A stretch of 64,000 bases of DNA from Panorpa germanica (Eukaryota; Arthropoda; Insecta; Mecoptera; Panorpidae), in contig OY783216.1 in assembly GCA_963678705.1 (NCBI GenBank), forward strand, positions 14,958,596 through 15,022,595. The letters run 5' to 3'. The notes below the pieces were generated by a model. The model did no database searches and was not told the origin of the DNA. It saw only the letters and a program-made list of their open reading frames with translations. Position 1 is the stretch's first letter, and every line of letters begins with the position of its first letter. Positions 1 through 11,888 of the stretch are shown here, in pieces. Position numbers and translations under genes: made by a program.

Positions 1-210
1 TTCTTGTATGCAAGAGTTACTGGGGCTGCAAATGGACTGTATGATTCTTCTATTAATTTCTTCTTTAATAATTCATATTTTTGTTATTCATTTTCTTTCT
101 TGTGCTCATTTGTACATCGGTATGGTCTTTTATGAAAATATTCATCTAATAATAAAACTTCTCTGGCTGTACCAATCTTGTATTTATTTTTTGCTAATAA
201 TCCTATATTA
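1..210 (-). pseudogene. Ty3/gypsy reverse transcriptase N-terminal fragment
   Basis: Read on the minus strand, this edge encodes the start of a gypsy RT. It has the approach segment around KRPYRC, a stop-interrupted spacer, then the motif ESYSPFAAPVTLAYK, which is the conserved block just before RT motif A in Ty3/gypsy elements. The fragment runs off the window's left edge. It is a different element from copies A and B below, and resembles the family at 21600-22760 (CYSPFAAPVTLAIK). One in-frame stop is visible, so it is a remnant. Confidence 0.75.
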
Positions 211-239
211 TAATGTTCCAACTGTTTGAATCTATTCTT

Positions 240-989
240 ATGATCTTATATTCTTATATGTTTGGTAGTGAATTTTGTATGGCAGCGCGAAAACGGCTCC
301 ATCAATGTTTTTGAAAATATCCTATTTCGTAGGGAAAAAAATTCTAAAACTTTTGGCGTCCCCGGATTTTTCCCTGAATTTCCTGGAAACCCGAAATTTT
401 GGAAAATCTGGAAAAAAAGTGAGCCTTTTTTGCTGTATTTCATTTAATTCGTAAAAGATAGAAAGTTGAAATTTTGCATGTGTATTAAGGTATTCAATGC
501 TGACATTTCTCAAAAATTAAAAATTCAAACATTAAAAAAAGGGAGGTTGAAGAAATTTGGGGGCCCGGTATGGAACTTTGAAGAAAGAAATATTAATTAA
601 TTAGAAATATTAATAAAAAAAAATTTAAAATTTCAAAATTTTATTTGGCGGCACGGGGGACAATATTTTCCGAGTGTAAAAATTGTGCTAGAAAGTTGAA
701 ATTTTGTATATAGGCTAACCTTGGTAACTTATTTACTAATCGAAAAACAAATCCCAAAATTTGAAAAAAAGTTGGTCAAATAACGCATAAATTGAAAATA
801 TTTTTTATTTTGATATAAAAAATATATTTTCTTAGTCAGTTTGTATGAAAAATTAATTGTTATTATATGTAAAATTAATATAGAACCAGTTTATTTATTA
901 TTTTAATTTAAAAATGAAATTAAATTTTGACATGAAATTCAAGCCACTCACAAAAAACAGACGTCGCTTGCGACGGGGGTAAAAGCTAG
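240..989 (+). mobile_element. Helitron-like non-autonomous element, 3' end
   Basis: The right end looks like a Helitron terminus. A short perfect stem (CGTCGC 962-967, GCGACG 970-975) lies about ten bases before CTAG at 986-989, which is followed by T. This fits the Helitron rule of a subterminal hairpin, a CTRR end and insertion between A and T. The body contains two copies of AAAGTTGAAATTTTG (near 460 and 690) but no RepHel coding sequence. The left end is not resolved; 240 is only where the sequence style changes. Confidence 0.45.
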
Positions 990-2128
990 TATTTTATATT
1001 TCTCTAGTAATTTATTTATTAAATTTCTTTTTTTATAGTTAAAGTGTTGTATTGAAATATCAAAATCCTTTAGTTACAAATTTTTATTGAAATTTATTCG
1101 GTATATTTTATTATTCATACTTCCATTACTGATTTCAGTTTTACCCATATTTTCGAGATTTTTTTATTATTGTAGATTCTGTTGTATGGCTAATAACATC
1201 TTCCATTGCAGCAGATCTTTTTATATTATTATAATTATTTTAGGTGTAGCTATATATTGAAAAATTGCCCGAATAATTTTTAGATTTTTAGTTTGTATTA
1301 ATTTGAATTTTTTTTTTTTAAATACATAATTTATAATTTAAAACATAAAGAAATTAAAGTTGTATTGTTTTAGATTTTCCCTGATTTCATTTATTAGCCT
1401 ATATTCCTTAAGGATATTACATTCCTTTTTATTAATTTTTTTAATTTTTAGGGCATCAACTTTTAAAAGTTATTAGCATTTAAAAGGCTTATTCTAACAA
1501 TCGGCAATTCATAATACTTATAAACATGTACAATATATAATTCGTAATTCATAAACTTATAAATATATTTAAAATAAAGAAATTAAATTTGTTGATTATA
1601 TAAATTCAATATAAGCCTATATTTCTATGGCATATTACATTCTTGTCTGTGCGACGAGTATTTTGAACATTGTGCCAAAATATGGTTTACCTTTAGTGGT
1701 TTATTACATTGTTTACATATTCGTTATAGATTTTTTTTAAATAAGTAGGTATGAGTATCATTTGTAGGACCTATAATGTTCCTACATATTACTACTTCCA
1801 GACTTCAATTTATTAAAATTGCCTTATTTACTTGTAGTGTCTGTAATTAATTACATCTAACAGATGGGAAAGCAAATTAGTAGTTTGTATAAATAATAAC
1901 AAAACCATAATATTCTAACCTATATGTACAATGGGCTTGTGTCTTATGTCTTAATTTCTATAAAACTGTACTATATATTGATAAAGTGGGTTACTAGAAC
2001 GTCAAATGTTCAATTATTTTTTAATAACTCCTTATATATTAAGAGATATTACCAATTAAAAAAGTCATTTAGTATCTTTAATTATTAAAGGAATTCAACG
2101 TTGTACACATTCCAAGTGCATCTGACAT

Positions 2129-2159
2129 CACAATCCTTGTGTAAGGTTACTAACCTTAC
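2129..2159. repeat. two adjacent short hairpins
   Basis: CACAA(2129-2133)-TCC-TTGTG(2137-2141) is followed at once by GTAAGGTT(2141-2148)-ACT-AACCTTAC(2152-2159). Both stems are perfect and together they could form a cruciform pair. No associated gene is visible. Confidence 0.5.
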
Positions 2160-2393
2160 AGTTCATAAATCTCTGCTATATGTATTTATATATCAAAATA
2201 TCAAATATTATTTACAGCTATTTCAAGGAACATGTAGACTGTCTTCTTTTGTTCGGCTCAAAACTGTGTATATACACTCTTAATCCTCTTCAGCTCTTTA
2301 TCGTTTCTTTAAGGGTGTTTAAAAAATATATTTCTTTGTTAATTGCAATGGCAGTGTTTGTCCTTCTACATCTCGCTACGTCGGGTAACATGC

Positions 2394-2434
2394 ATGTCAC
2401 AGAAGGGGTGGTTACAACACCCCTTCTGTGACAT
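2394..2434. repeat. 17-bp perfect inverted repeat, 7-base loop
   Basis: The arms 2394-2410 and 2418-2434 are exact reverse complements, with the loop GTTACAA at 2411-2417. The stem core CAGAAGGGGTG/CACCCCTTCTG is far richer in GC than its surroundings. It could be an RNA hairpin (for example a miRNA-like precursor core), a transposon end-to-end junction, or a footprint of fold-back repair. There is no terminator context because this is a eukaryote. Confidence 0.85.
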
Positions 2435-4400
2435 CCTAAGTAGATGAATTTTTTTCCCAAATGACGCGTCTGTTCTACTCAATATGATCGTATAGTAATA
2501 TACGAGCATAGGTATATTATATATAGGTTATAGGGTAAGGTTTCAACTTTTTTATTATTTCGTTTTTTTATTATTTCTTTTTATTATTGTACAACATATT
2601 AAGTTTATTGTGTAAAGATTTAAAGTCGATTCGAGTAAAACTGTCGGAGGTATAAAGTTTTAAATCTTTACTTCTCTGGTCTGCTTTCGTGTTACTTTGA
2701 AACTTTAAAATGCGGTTTCTCACACATAGTTTTTTCAGAGTCGGTGTTCTCTCTAGCTCAAAATCTACTGGATCGATTCTTACGAAATTTTGCACACTCT
2801 TTCTTTACATTATTGCCGATGTAACGCTGTCAAATTAATTTTATATTTTTATTTAACCGTTTTTTAAAATAACAAAGTTACTGATTTTTTTTATAAAACA
2901 TCGGTATTTTGACTTTTAAGTGCTCTATAAAATTAAAAAATCAATAAAAAAGTAAAAACTCGACGAATGAAATCATTTTGGTTTTTTGATTTCAGAAAAT
3001 CCAGTTATGAGTGACACCGCAATTTTAATTTTTTTTGTGACGTCTGCGTAGATTCGCTGTCAATGCCTCATTTCTTGATATTAATTTATAAAAATTTCAC
3101 AAAATATTCTTTAAATGTCATTTTATCATGTAGTAATTATAAAAATATTTATAGATTAACTGTGTCATCAAAAAACATTATTGAAAATATGCTTCTTTTT
3201 TATCGTTTTAAACTATTCATCGTTTCTCATTTCGAATTTCTGTTAAGCGTTTTTTATTAATTCTTTTTATATAGAGACTTTTAATGCGATCTGACACTTT
3301 TTTTCTGTACCGTAGTAGAAAGACAGTAAACTCCTGATTATTTATGACTTGACTATTCCACAAGCTTTAACATGGGGCCAAACATGTGCTTAAATCTGTC
3401 TGAAACATCACGTCACCCTTTCTAATACCATTTAAAAATCTTACACTTTTTATTCTTTTCCGTTTGAGAAAGACAACATAACTCATAAAAATTCAAATTT
3501 TATAATATTTTTTCCAATTTAATCTATAATACTTGCTTGACCTTAATATTTGACAAAAAATATCAGCCATTAGAAGCTTGATCAGACTCGATCTGATTTA
3601 TTCTATCTACTATTTCTAAAAAAATGAATTCTCACAACTGCTTTAAGTTTAATTTTCCACAAAATACAAAAAAACAATCTTCCACTAAAACATCTATAGT
3701 ATCCCAATTAAAAATTCTTATAAAAATCCTCAAATCATTACATTGTTTGTCCTTAAAGAATTATCTTCTTTATTTGTTCTAAAACAATTAACACGTATTC
3801 CTTTTAAACTTTTTTTTTAAACTTTTAATAAAAATAATACATTTTATTAAGTCCATTTATTTTTCAAAAAAATTCTATTATAAATTATCAAAAAACCTTT
3901 TTCAATAATATCCCGTATCGTAAAATGTATCCCATACAATTTATTATAAAACCATTGCCCTTTATTCAACACTGTAAAAATTGTCAACATGAAACCTTAC
4001 CGAATTGTATGTACGAATAGCTCTCCTTTACAAACCATTTTATTTTTTAGTATTTACCTTCGCACCTTTAATATAACCAAATTGCTATTACTTTTAATTA
4101 ATTAAATTATTTTTTCAAAATTTCATAAAGTTATACCAACAGTAAAAAAAATTAACCCTTTTATTTAATAGTATTTGATTCTTCAAATTTTCATTTATTT
4201 TATCAAATCATCTTAATCAAATTAAATTATTTCACAAAAATTTTATCAAATTATTAAAAAAAAATTCCTAGCCTTTAAAATCATCTGGCATATGATTCGA
4301 CAATTAAGTTTTTCATTATTTACTTTACTATTAAATTGATACTTTAATACTTTAAATTTTATCTAATTTTAAAAATTTATGTATCGGAATTATTAATTTT

Positions 4401-6484
4401 ACTTACTTTAGTCAACTCATTTTACTAATCGCGAACTTTTATCATCTAACAATGAGTATTTAAATACAACTATTGATTAGCTATATGGACTAATCAACCC
4501 CGCTTTTATCGATCCGATTTAAGACAGTTTTGCGTTCATTACAAAGCGTATAAGTTTCTTCAAAATAATGATAAGAATATTTGGTTAATTTTGGAACACA
4601 CATTTTGCTCTTTTAAGCAGCAATATGTTGCCAAATTCATTTATTTTAACATATTTGTCAAATTACAAATTATTTATTGTTTTGTGACAAATTCATTTAT
4701 ATTTGCGCCACCAGAGATCTCTTTTATCAACCAGATTACAGCTGGTCACAATCACTTCTCCTTTTGCTGGTTTATATAAGTGACTGCGCTGTTATCAGTG
4801 CTGCTCTTTTACAACGCTCTCTACTTTTTAATCTTTACTAGCAGCTCTTTACTAGACTACGCTGCTCTTACTACTTGTTACTTTGTTACTACTATATTAT
4901 TAGCTATATTTAGTTATATTTGTTTTATTATTATTTATATTTTAAGTGTTACTTATTGTTATTATTATTAAAACTTGTGAATTTCATATGATTAAATAAA
5001 CAAGTGAATAGTTATATAAAATTTAAGTGAAGATCTTTAATTTACTGTTGTAACCATCCGACGCCACTGATCTTTCAGCAGGATAAATTAAAGTATAACC
5101 GTCCAAAGTCGTTGAGTCCAAACTTAATTAGAAAAATATATGGTCGGAAGAAAGTTTAGAGTTTAAGTAAATTAGTTGGTAATAAAATAAATACCATTGA
5201 GTAGTTAATATTAGGGTAAATAAAAAAAAAGATTAGAATAAGTAAATATTTGAACTTTGAGAAGCAAGGTCCAACTCTGATCGTAATAAAACTAATATTG
5301 AAATAAATGTAATAGTAATTAAGACAAATATCACATTATGTCACAAATAAATATTTGACTTTGGGAATTCGAGGCCAAACTCTGCGAAAAAACGGGTAGA
5401 CATACGCTCAGTTGACATTAGAAAGTATTAACAAAAAAAACATAATAACTCATATATTTACCAGTTCTTAGTCATTCTAAAACAACTTAATCCAAGTAAA
5501 CAACAGACTCATTATTTAACTATTGTCACTACTCAAATAGAAGAAGCATAAAGGTCACAAATGAGGTACACCCACAAAAGAGCGAGAAAGAAATAATATA
5601 AGGGAGGGAAAGAAAACTTCTTAAAATTTGGAAGATAAAAAATCCAGCCAATAAAGAAATAGATATCAGGGAAAAGGGCAGATTACAAAACGGAATAAAA
5701 ATGCAAGAAGTCACGGGAGACGAGAGAGTACAATTTGGGAAGCCGTAATACGGACTAGTGGGTCACAAACTAAGTAATCAGAATGTTGAGTTTGGAGTTG
5801 AAGTAAATAACCTAAGCAGAGTAACAATACTTTCGGTGTTTAATTGAGTACATGTTTGAGTCGTTAAGAACCAGAGTTTGGAAGAGAGTGATCAAAGTCT
5901 TGTACAAACATTGGGGAGCGATCAAAGATATTTTGCTGAGTGTAATTGTGCAATTATAAATAAATAAATATAAAGTGTGGAAGAAAAGACTCGCGTTTTC
6001 TTTGTGGAGTTGGGTGAAATAAACTGGGTAATTCAAAATAGTGATTAACTAGGTGATATCTGTTTCCTCACAGCCGAGCGGGCAACCATAGCTGAGACAC
6101 CAGTGACAAGAAAAAGTAGGATTCATTTTTCTTTATTAACAGGTCGTCATCATATTAAATACAAAGCAGTGGGCTTTATTGAAGGCTGGTAACAAAACTA
6201 TTTGAGCGAACCTCGAACTTGTTAAAAAGCGAGATCCCCTCACTCCGTAACGCACCTTGGTCACAAAATGGCGCTGCGGACAGGATATGAAATAATTACT
6301 ATTTGCTAGATATTTAAATAAACAGTTGATACAATTTCCACGTCGGATAATTAATTTAAATCTCAAATAGGTAAAGAATCTATTTCTTTACAAGTTACTA
6401 ACCTTTAACAAACCCTATGTTACATTGTTTCAGCTTAATAATAATTTTCTCTCCAGCACATTTAAACCGGTTTCGATATGAGAT
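4401..6484. other. LTR-like/leader debris upstream of gypsy copy A
   Basis: No protein-coding region is recognised. A TATATAAG box at 4773-4780 is followed by an arthropod initiator-like TCAGT at 4795-4799, and ATTAAATAAA occurs near 4992, as expected of an LTR promoter and poly(A) signal. An imperfect direct repeat of about 34 bp occurs at 5246-5279 and 5350-5384 (both contain a TTTG-ACTTTG core and end CCAAACTCTG-like). From about 5550 the plus strand is purine-rich, like retroelement leaders. AATAGTGATTAACT near 6036 recurs near 20845, possibly the same LTR family. No confident primer-binding site was found. Confidence 0.3.
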
Positions 6485-7122
6485 GTTTAGTATTTTTATT
6501 ATTTTTTATATGTGTAAAAACTACTAGTCCCAAAAGTGTATGAGTGTATAGATGAATACTACATAAAATATTTTTTGTCTCCATTCATGCAAAACTATAG
6601 TTAACCACAATTAATGACCGCAAACTAGAAGTTGTGCAAATAGTTCCTTTTACCATTTTAGTTTGTTGGAGTATCTCATGTAAATATAATAACAGAGCGC
6701 AAGAGGGATAGAGGGGTCACCGTCTACATTCAAAGCAACTAAAAATTAATTTTGCAGTTAGATAAAAAGAGAATAAAGATTAGTCAAGATCATTAATTCC
6801 AGTTATTGTAGATCAAGGTCATAACTAGACGGGGTATTTTATCAAAGTAACTAAGTTAAATATACGCGATAGGGGATTTAAGGGAACTAGTCCAGAATAG
6901 CTAAGGGTTGGGCGATAAAGTTAACGAGAGGAAGAGAGAATAGATTGAAATCCATTTCGGGAATGAGCAGGTCTTTTCGTAGGATTGTACGAAAATAACG
7001 GAAAGAAAATAAATATAAAAAAAGAGATATTTAGAGGCAGTAGCAAAATTTAGACAAAATTTTTCTTTGTAACAGGGTACGCAAATAATTATATAAAAAC
7101 GCGGAAAATAAACGGAGTTAAG
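6485..7122 (+). other. gypsy copy A leader / 5' untranslated region
   Basis: Non-coding, and homologous to 13473-13934 upstream of copy B up to about 6950. Copy A then keeps about 170 bp, including the ATG, that copy B lacks. No clear tRNA primer site can be placed because the LTR boundary is missing. Confidence 0.55.
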
Positions 7123-8326
7123 ATGCAATCAGTGGAAAAGGAAACCATAGAGGGAAGAAGGGAAATAAAAACTTTTACTAAGAAAGGGGATATTAACCAA
7201 TTTTTACAAAATATTAAACGGGTGGGGGCCCATTTTAACTGGTCTCCGAAGACTAAACTAACAGTTTTGCTTGCTTAAGTATCACAAGCAGTATTTTTCT
7301 ACATTTGAACGAACCCCAGTACCATAGATAGTACTGATTATGCCAAAATCTGTCAAGCATTATGTAACCGATACGATAGACAAGGCCCACCTAAAGTGTG
7401 GCAGGCCAAGCGAGATTTTGACAATTGCAAACAAAAGAATGGTGAATCCGCTTTTGAGTTTGAGTTTGAGTTGAGTTTGCGCAACGACTTAGAGAGACAG
7501 GGTTGAAAACGATACCTGCAGATGCTTCCGGCAGTCTAGATGCGAACAAAGACGCAATGATAGAGAGCTGCTTATAAGAAAAGTTCAGGGATGGAATGTT
7601 CCCACGTTACTCTAAATATTTGTGGATAGCTAACCCAAAGTAGTAAAAGAGGCTATTGAGCTCGCAGAACGTATGGAAGCCGCGGAAAATATACCACAGC
7701 GACAGGAAGTTATCAAAGCTCTAACAGACGAGCATCCGGTTATGAACAACCGCACGCCGCAGGGTTACCCAAACACGAGACTCACACCGGATCAAGGCCC
7801 CTCCGCACCTAGATACAATATTGGATGGAACAATTCTAATAACAATAGGCCGATCTACAATCGACAGAACTATGCTAGAAACATAACTTGTTACTTCTGC
7901 GAGAACCCGGGACACATAGAACGTGATTGCCGATTATTTATAAAGATGAAGACACAAAGACCACCGGAGGAAACTAACCGCCAATATAACAGGGCCGCAC
8001 AGAGACAAAATACCAACTGGAATCCCACGCAAGAGACAAGGGTAGGCAACCCAATAAGCAATAGCAATAGAGGTAATTATTTTATTAGAGGGCCATATAA
8101 TCAAACCATACGACAACCAGCGTTACCGCGAAAAGCTAATGTAACGGAGGTATGGCAGAGTCCCGACTACATTCAAACAAACGACGCAGAGATGGAGATG
8201 ATAGAAAGAGAGAGACTAGATAGGTTTATCACAGAAAGAGAACTGGTTGTTGGAGAACTGCAGCTAGAAGGTGCAACCGTTGGACACCTTGAGAATCATT
8301 TAAACTATCCGACAGATCGTGCGTAA
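7123..8326 (+). pseudogene. gag of gypsy copy A (broken)
   Basis: Gag is the structural polyprotein of the particle. The chosen start is the ATG at 7123, after which the frame matches copy B's gag (QFLQN, VGAHFNW, YAKICQALC, KVWQ). In-frame stops occur at 7276-7278 and near 7305. A short GAGTTT expansion at 7456-7482 shifts the frame. The frame resumes and stays open from 7673 to 8326. The nucleocapsid knuckle CYFCENPGHIERDC (CX2CX4HX4C) lies at 7889-7930 and is intact. The gag stop is TAA at 8324-8326, downstream of a slippery heptamer. Confidence 0.85.
8299..8305 (+). promoter_or_regulatory. -1 programmed frameshift heptamer T_TTA_AAC (copy A)
   Basis: TTTAAAC lies with TTA and AAC exactly in the gag zero frame (codons 8300-8302 and 8303-8305). 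A -1 slip continues at 8305 in the frame that encodes KEGHGLKI and then the protease. This is the canonical X_XXY_YYZ pattern. A possible stimulatory stem pairs GAAGG near 8329 with CCTTC near 8358. Copy B has the same heptamer in place. Confidence 0.75.
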
Positions 8327-8660
8327 AAGAAGGCCACGGTCTAAAAATTCAGCAAGTCCTTCGTGATACCAACTTATACCCTTCCAGGTACGAAAATAAA
8401 CAGTAGACACTATTTATACGAATACAGGGCAGAGATTGCGAGTGCCTAATAGACTCAGGGGCAGGGGTCAGTCTGATTAGGAGTGAATTTGTACAGACGC
8501 ATGAAATAGTAGATTCCGACATAATTCTTAAAGACGCACAAGGTGCGTCCATGTCGACGTTAGGTAAATCAAAACTTGATCTAAATATATTCGGAGAAAA
8601 GGGAAGTTTCGAGTTTTATATTTGCGACACTATAGGTTGGCCATGCATATTGGGGTGGTA
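8305..8660 (+). pseudogene. aspartic protease of gypsy copy A pol
   Basis: The pol frame opens at the slippery site. After one in-frame TAG near 8402 comes LIDSGAGVSLI, the retropepsin active-site motif with catalytic Asp at 8452-8454. A flap region and the second conserved block (ILGWYFLIKF, corresponding to the usual hLG..fL) follow. Open frame 8551-8850 carries the C-terminal half. The protease would mature Gag-Pol. Stops make this copy non-functional. Confidence 0.8.
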
Positions 8661-9106
8661 CTTTCTGATAAAGTTTAATATAATTATTAATTTTGGAAGA
8701 GGGATTTTCCACCAAAAAAAATTGTTCGACCTAAACTGTAGTCGGACATTACATTATCCTATAGGTAAGCTAGATATAGGGCAATTAGTAACGCAACAAA
8801 TCCACAATATTTTTAATAAAGCAAAAAGAGGAGTAGGGTTTATTGTATAAAAGGTGTCAGTACCTAGACACAAGTATACAGGTGCGCCACTGGTCGACAA
8901 AACCGAATCCAAACCAAACTTGGAAATATATATAGAAAAACCACAAAATACCAAAACCGCACTAACCAAATTAGGCGAGGCCAGTATCGCAGACGCAGTA
9001 GAGAACCCGAATGGGTTGCTCAAGCTAAAGCCAGAGTCATACGAGGGATTTATGAAGTGAAAACTCGCGGGTTTTCCCAAAATGGATAAAATGCTTCCAA
9101 ATAAAC

Positions 9107-9507
9107 GAAATGAAGAGCGAAGTCATTAACTTGTCGAAGAAGTATACCATCGCCTACGGAGTAGGAGAATTATTCGCCAAAAATAAATTCGGCGATAGGT
9201 ATGACGGTTTAATACACAAAAAGAGCACCATAAATTAATTAGCAAAGTTATCAATCAATAAGACGAATGATAAGTATATATATTGTATAGGGTCTAGGGC
9301 GCAAGCACCCGGAAAAATAACTTATCGCGAAATATACGATATGTTGGACGATATGAAAGAGCATATTATCGAAAACCGATAGGACGATATTTAGCACTCC
9401 CACGCATTGGAAACGGGTCATGCAGGTTAAAGGATGATGCAATTCGTAGAATGATAGAGTATGTTTTCGACAAGGTCAACGTCAAGATCTGCATATACGA
9501 TAGCAGG
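9107..9507 (+). pseudogene. macro domain embedded in gypsy copy A pol (broken)
   Basis: Between protease and RT, translation gives KKYTIAYGVGELFAKNKFG, then YIYC, SRAQAPGKITYREIYDML and, after a +2 frameshift near 9380, YLALPRIGNGSCRL followed by a helix and VNVKICIYD. Order and spacing match macro domains of the TARG1/OARD1 type: glycine-rich ADP-ribose loop, LF..KFG, YIY strand, PTY helix, MPRIGCGLD-like loop, final IxVY strand. The equivalents of the TARG1 catalytic Lys and Asp appear to be Arg and Cys, so binding rather than hydrolysis is likelier. An in-frame TAA at 9236-9238 is shared with copy B. Family assignment is by eye. Confidence 0.7.
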
Positions 9508-9690
9508 ACCGAAATGCCTTAAGTAGAGAAAGCACTAAACATCGTCGAAAATGACCGTACCACACCAACAATACAAGTTACTAGCCTGAGAGGCACTATG
9601 GATCACAAAGTTAAGGATGACGAGAAAACAAAAATAAAATTAAACGCATCGGTCTAAGATTCGACTAAGTGGGCAAATTTACAAAAAAAA

Positions 9691-11060
9691 ATGGTTGAAA
9701 GAATACACAATAGTAAAACAGAGAGAACTGAAGTAGGATACTACAAAGACAGGAGAGAAACAGAGAAGAAAAATTACCGCTCATACATACGACTAAAATA
9801 CGCTGCGGAAATACCTGCAAGAAGTAGTGTTAACGTATGGGCAACACAAAAATTAATTACAGATGGAGACATTATAATCGAGACGGATATCACGCACTTC
9901 AATAATATATTAGTAGCTAGAAGTTTAAATACGGTTCGCAATATTGATCTTATATTACAAATCACAAATGTATCCAGTAAAACCATAAATTTAAATAAAA
10001 ATACGTTATTGGCACGCGCTGAAGCACATACTGACAGCTACACAGCTATTGAAAGAGACCCAACTCAGTACCTGCTGAGTAAAAGAGACACCGACCGACG
10101 AGTATCAAGTGTTAGCAGCCAACCCATAAACGAGATATGTTCGATCTCACTACCGGAAGTTAATACATCAGCATTGTCAAAACAGGAGCAAGCTGTTCTA
10201 ACAGAAATAATAAGGCAATGTAAGGAGCCGGGCAGAATAAATGAACCACAAATATCCCTTAGTAAATACATCATAAACAAAATAGACGTATTACATTTGG
10301 ATAGGGATGACAAGTTAAAAGTCGAACAAATGATAATTGAGTATAGTGACATATTTGCTGATAAAATCAAACCGTTATCGACCACAACATTAGTCGAACA
10401 TAAAATAATTGTGGACGATGAAACACCCAATTGTAAACCCCCATATCGTGTGCCATACGCACAGTTAGAATTTTTGAAAACCGAATTAGACCAAATGCTA
10501 GCTGAAGATATTATTGAACCAAGTCAATCACCTTGGGGGTTCCAGTAGTACTAGTAGAAAAGAAAAGTCAGGATAACACGAAACTATATTGCATTTGTAT
10601 AGACTACCAACCCTTAAATAAAATTAAAAAAAGAACTAATTTCCACTTCCTATTTTAACGGACACACTTGACCAGTTGGGAAGTTCAAACTGGTATACAA
10701 CATTAGATTTGTTTAGCGGATATTTCCGGTGGGAATGGCAGAGGAAATGGCAGTATACCGCGTTTAACACACCAAATTGCAGATATCAATTTAAGTAAAT
10801 GCCAATGGGGCTAGCTTCGTCGTCATACAGGTTCCAAAGATTAATGAATCTGGCGTTATCCGGACTGACAGGGATATTGTGTTTAGTATACCTAGACGAC
10901 ATCATTATATTTAGTAGAGGGGACGTTGATGTCCATATTGCACACATAAAGCAAGTATTTGACAGACTACGAAAGGCGAATCTATCTTTGAAAGCTTCGA
11001 AATGCAAAATTGCACACCCGGAGGTACAATATCTATTGGTAATAGAACGTTAAGAACATT
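9691..11060 (+). pseudogene. pre-RT linker and reverse transcriptase, gypsy copy A
   Basis: Open frame 9691-10548 holds the linker that normally precedes gypsy RT (ARSSVNVWATQ, ILVARSLNT, RNIDLILQITN) and ends in the RT entry motif DIIEPSQSPWGF. A frameshift near 10548 breaks the fingers. LDLFSGYF (motif A) and MPMGLASS (motif B, 10799) follow, then the catalytic motif VYLDDIIIF with YLDD intact at 10889-10900. Stops near 10600-10680 and an indel near 11040 kill the frame. The enzyme would copy element RNA to cDNA in the particle. Confidence 0.85.
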
Positions 11061-11090
11061 AAGGCAAATCCAGATAAAATAGAGGCAGTA

Positions 11091-11888
11091 GTGAAATTCC
11101 CACAACCAAAAAATATCAAAAAAGTTGAAGGGTTCTTAGGCTTAACAGAATTTTATAGACGATTAATTAAAAATAATTCTACAATCGCAAAACCGTTAAC
11201 AGCACTGACCCATAAGGACGAACCATTTATATGGGGGGCGGAACTGATAAGAGAACCAATTTTGAAGTATCCCGATTTTAGTAGAGAATTTGTGTTAACG
11301 GTAGACGCGTCCGGGGTCGCAGTTAGGGCCGTATTAGGAAAAGAATATAAGAAAATTCGACACCCCATCGCGTACGCTAGAAGACAGTTGATACAAGCGG
11401 AACGGAACTACAGTGTAACAGAGCAAGAGTGTTTAGCAGTCATATGGGCTATCCAGAAATTCAGACAATACTTATATGGGAAAAAAATTACGATATACAC
11501 GGATCACAGGGCGTTAGTGTGGCTTATGAATATAAAAGATATGCACAAATGTAGGCTGGCCAGATGGAGTTTGACGTTAGCTGATTATGACTTCGAAATA
11601 ATTCATAAGCCCGGAGCTCAAAATCAAAATGCTGACGCTTTATCAAGGGTCCTAATTAATAACGTAACCAATAAAATGGCGGAAGAGGAAGAGCCTATAT
11701 GGGATTTTTCATATATCCGTACTGAACAAAGAAAAGACCCAAATATTCAATCGCTGATAGATAAAGTCAATGATAACGAAACCAGAGAATATTTACTAGA
11801 TGCAAGGGGAGTGTTATATGAAACAGCCGGGAAAAATAGACACGAACGGATTGTAGCACCGAGGTCGATAATACTTAAAATATTATGA
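11091..11888 (+). pseudogene. RNase H domain and connection, gypsy copy A
   Basis: This 265-residue open frame has gypsy RNase H landmarks in order: TVDAS (first Asp, 11304-11306), TEQECLAVIWA (Glu) and IYTDHRALVWL (Asp), ending HKPGAQNQNADALSR. Relative to copy B it lacks about 36 bp around 11235 (the GFQTLKNEL stretch) and has VRAVLG for VGAVLG. Locally the frame is unbroken, but it is isolated from RT by a shift upstream. Confidence 0.85.

Larger units (their letters stand above)
990..4400. other. AT-rich DNA without recognisable genes
   Basis: About 3.4 kb of AT-rich sequence full of short T and A runs, with only small random ORFs. I recognise no protein domain. Near 2750-2800 the minus strand contains a phrase of the type found in many arthropod dispersed repeats (an AAAATTTCGTAAGAATCGATCCAG-like run), so part of it is probably old repeat. 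The notable structures are the hairpins listed separately. Confidence 0.5.

Noticed and set aside
246..513. Overlapping small ORFs near the left edge (for example around 246-513)
   Set aside because: Low-complexity reading of repeat DNA on both strands with no family resemblance; interpreted as part of the Helitron-like element.
4705..4730. Possible GDSGG serine-protease exon on the minus strand (GATCTCTGGTGGC)
   Set aside because: The codons do not read GDSGG in any frame and there are no splice signals or flanking protease sequence.
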